A DNA stretch of 13,180 nucleotides from Chloroflexota bacterium (GTDB taxonomy: Bacteria; Chloroflexota; Dormibacteria; CF-121): assembly GCA_005880605.1 (NCBI GenBank), contig VBIS01000152.1, positions 1-13,180 of the forward strand. Direction: 5' to 3'. The first letter of the stretch is position 1. Each line of letters opens with the position of its first letter. The position numbers and the translations under genes were made by a program. Of the stretch, positions 12,162 through 13,180 are shown in pieces. Below the pieces are notes generated by a model. That model did not search any database. It was not told the origin of the DNA and was given only the letters and a program-made list of their open reading frames with translations.

Positions 12162-13141
12162 GCAGGGTCTTCGTCACTCTGCCGCTTCCGCCGCCCGGCA
12201 TCGACATGCTGAAAGAGCGGTTCGAGGTCACCATGATGGAGGCCGAAGGGATGCCGCCCGACCTGCTCAAGAAGCATGTAGCCGAAGCGGACCCGGTCGG
12301 GATTATCGGGATGGTCAACGTTCCGATCACCGATGACATCATGGCCGCGGCGCCCCACCTCCGCGTGGTGGCCAACTACGCGGTCGGGTACAACAACGTC
12401 GATGTCGCCGCGGCCACGCGTCGCGGCGTTCTGGTTACCAACACGCCCGGCGTCCTGACCGACGCTACCGCCGACCTGGCGTTTGCCCTCATCCTTTCAG
12501 TGGCCCGTCGGGTCGTCGAGTCCGATCGGTTCCTTCGGGAGGGAAAATTCAAGGGCTGGAAGGCGGACCTCTTGCTAGGCACCGATGTATACGGCCGGGT
12601 GCTGGGTATCATCGGTTTCGGCCGCATCGGCCAGGCAGTTGCACGCCGCGGGCTCGGCTTCAACATGTCGATCCTCTATTCGGATGCGCGCCGAGCGAGT
12701 CCCGAGGTGGAGTCGGAGCTGCGCGCCCACTACGTGCCCCTCGATGAGCTGCTGCGCAAGGCCGACTACGTGACGATTCACGCCGACTTGAACGATCAGA
12801 CCCGCCACCTCATCGGCGAGCGCGAGCTGAAGCTGATGGGGCCGGAGCACTACTTGATCAATGCGGCGCGCGGACCGATCGTCGACGAGAAGGCGCTGGT
12901 GCGCGGGCTGAAGGAAGGTTGGATCAAAGGTGCCGGTCTCGACGTGTACGAGAAAGAACCGAACACTGAACCCGGGCTCACCGATTGCTGGAACGCCGTG
13001 TTGTTGCCGCACCTGGGAAGCGCGACGGTAACGGCCCGCGCCGCCATGGCGGAGACGGCGGCGAAGAACCTGATCGCCGCGGTCGACGGCCAGACTCCGC
13101 CCAACCTGGTCAACCCGGAAGCCCTCGCCGTCCGACGGTAG
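12158..13141 (+). CDS. D-2-hydroxyacid dehydrogenase (glyoxylate/hydroxypyruvate reductase type)
   Basis: A 327-aa NAD(P)-dependent D-isomer-specific 2-hydroxyacid dehydrogenase, of the GyaR/GhrB type by pattern. Features: VANYAVGYNNVD (71-82), VLTDATADLAFALIL (99-113), the Rossmann motif VLGIIGFGRIGQAVA (148-162), the catalytic Arg in NAARGPIVDE (R238), Glu in GLDVYEKEP (E267) and His in LLPHLGSAT (H285). It reduces 2-oxo acids such as glyoxylate or hydroxypyruvate; the exact substrate is not readable. Length is standard. The ATG at 12158 overlaps the holB stop (ATGA), so translation is probably coupled, although the two functions are unrelated. The next gene begins on the base after its stop. 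Confidence 0.92.
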   Translation: MSRVFVTLPLPPPGIDMLKERFEVTMMEAEGMPPDLLKKHVAEADPVGIIGMVNVPITDDIMAAAPHLRVVANYAVGYNNVDVAAATRRGVLVTNTPGVLTDATADLAFALILSVARRVVESDRFLREGKFKGWKADLLLGTDVYGRVLGIIGFGRIGQAVARRGLGFNMSILYSDARRASPEVESELRAHYVPLDELLRKADYVTIHADLNDQTRHLIGERELKLMGPEHYLINAARGPIVDEKALVRGLKEGWIKGAGLDVYEKEPNTEPGLTDCWNAVLLPHLGSATVTARAAMAETAAKNLIAAVDGQTPPNLVNPEALAVRR

Positions 13142-13180
13142 GTGACGATCCGGCTCCTCGCCATCGATCTCGATGGCACG
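13142..13180 (+). CDS. HAD-superfamily phosphatase, 5' end only
   Basis: Only 13 codons are in the window: VTIRLLAIDLDGT. The DLDGT motif with the nucleophile Asp after a hydrophobic strand is the HAD motif I signature, as in Cof-type sugar phosphatases. The GTG start at 13142 follows the TAG of the dehydrogenase gene with no gap, so it belongs to the same operon. The gene continues beyond the right edge. Substrate cannot be judged. Confidence 0.7.
   Translation, partial: MTIRLLAIDLDGT

Noticed and set aside
1..13180. CRISPR array, phage, insertion sequence, tRNA or rRNA
   Set aside because: I saw no regularly spaced repeats, transposase or integrase motifs, terminal inverted repeats or cloverleaf-like segment anywhere in the window.

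Overview
The window is a gene-dense piece of a high-GC bacterial chromosome. It holds 16 recognisable genes (one cut by the right edge) and no gap over about 150 bp. There are no rRNA or tRNA genes, integrases or insertion sequences. The gene content combines an actinobacterial-type inositol phospholipid pathway with leaderless genes using ANNNTANNNT-type promoters and GTG/TTG starts. It also has a YccU-like CoA-binding protein, CsaA and a DUF2127 protein. This fits a soil Chloroflexota/Dormibacterota-like or deep actinobacterial lineage; the taxon is an inference and was not searched.

Layout. 1-616 (minus): a hypothetical 148-aa protein and a 53-aa single-span membrane protein, translationally coupled. 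639-1049 (plus): CoA-binding protein, divergent from the first pair over a 22-bp gap. 1094-2583 (minus): csaA and a Glu/Leu-dehydrogenase-family enzyme, coupled. 2607-4270 (plus): a class V aminotransferase-fold protein and a DUF2127 membrane protein, coupled and divergent from csaA over 23 bp. 4267-4650 (minus): hypothetical protein. 4678-10747 (minus): a seven-gene operon reading ArsR-type regulator, ino1, acyltransferase A, acyltransferase B, PHP hydrolase, PimA-like glycosyltransferase, PgsA-type phosphatidylinositol-phosphate synthase. 10839-10976 (minus): a 45-aa Cys-rich miniprotein. 11124-13180 (plus): holB, a D-2-hydroxyacid dehydrogenase and the start of a HAD phosphatase, with overlapping or abutting genes.

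The centrepiece is the seven-gene operon. It could make inositol-1-phosphate (Ino1), attach it to CDP-diacylglycerol (PgsA-type), glycosylate the inositol (PimA-like) and acylate the product twice (two LpxL-like acyltransferases). That leaves the PHP hydrolase at the place in the pathway where a phosphatidylinositol-phosphate phosphatase is needed. The operon has a strong extended -10 promoter, with a 16-bp inverted-repeat operator just upstream of the regulator's start codon. Three of its junctions are TGATG stop/start overlaps with no Shine-Dalgarno. The glycosyltransferase ribosome-binding site lies inside the arm of a dispersed GC-rich hairpin repeat.

Two gene-pair gaps carry back-to-back -10 boxes that share a central TA. 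Three starts (616, 639, 4650) sit exactly 6 nt after a TANNNT box, which points to leaderless transcripts.
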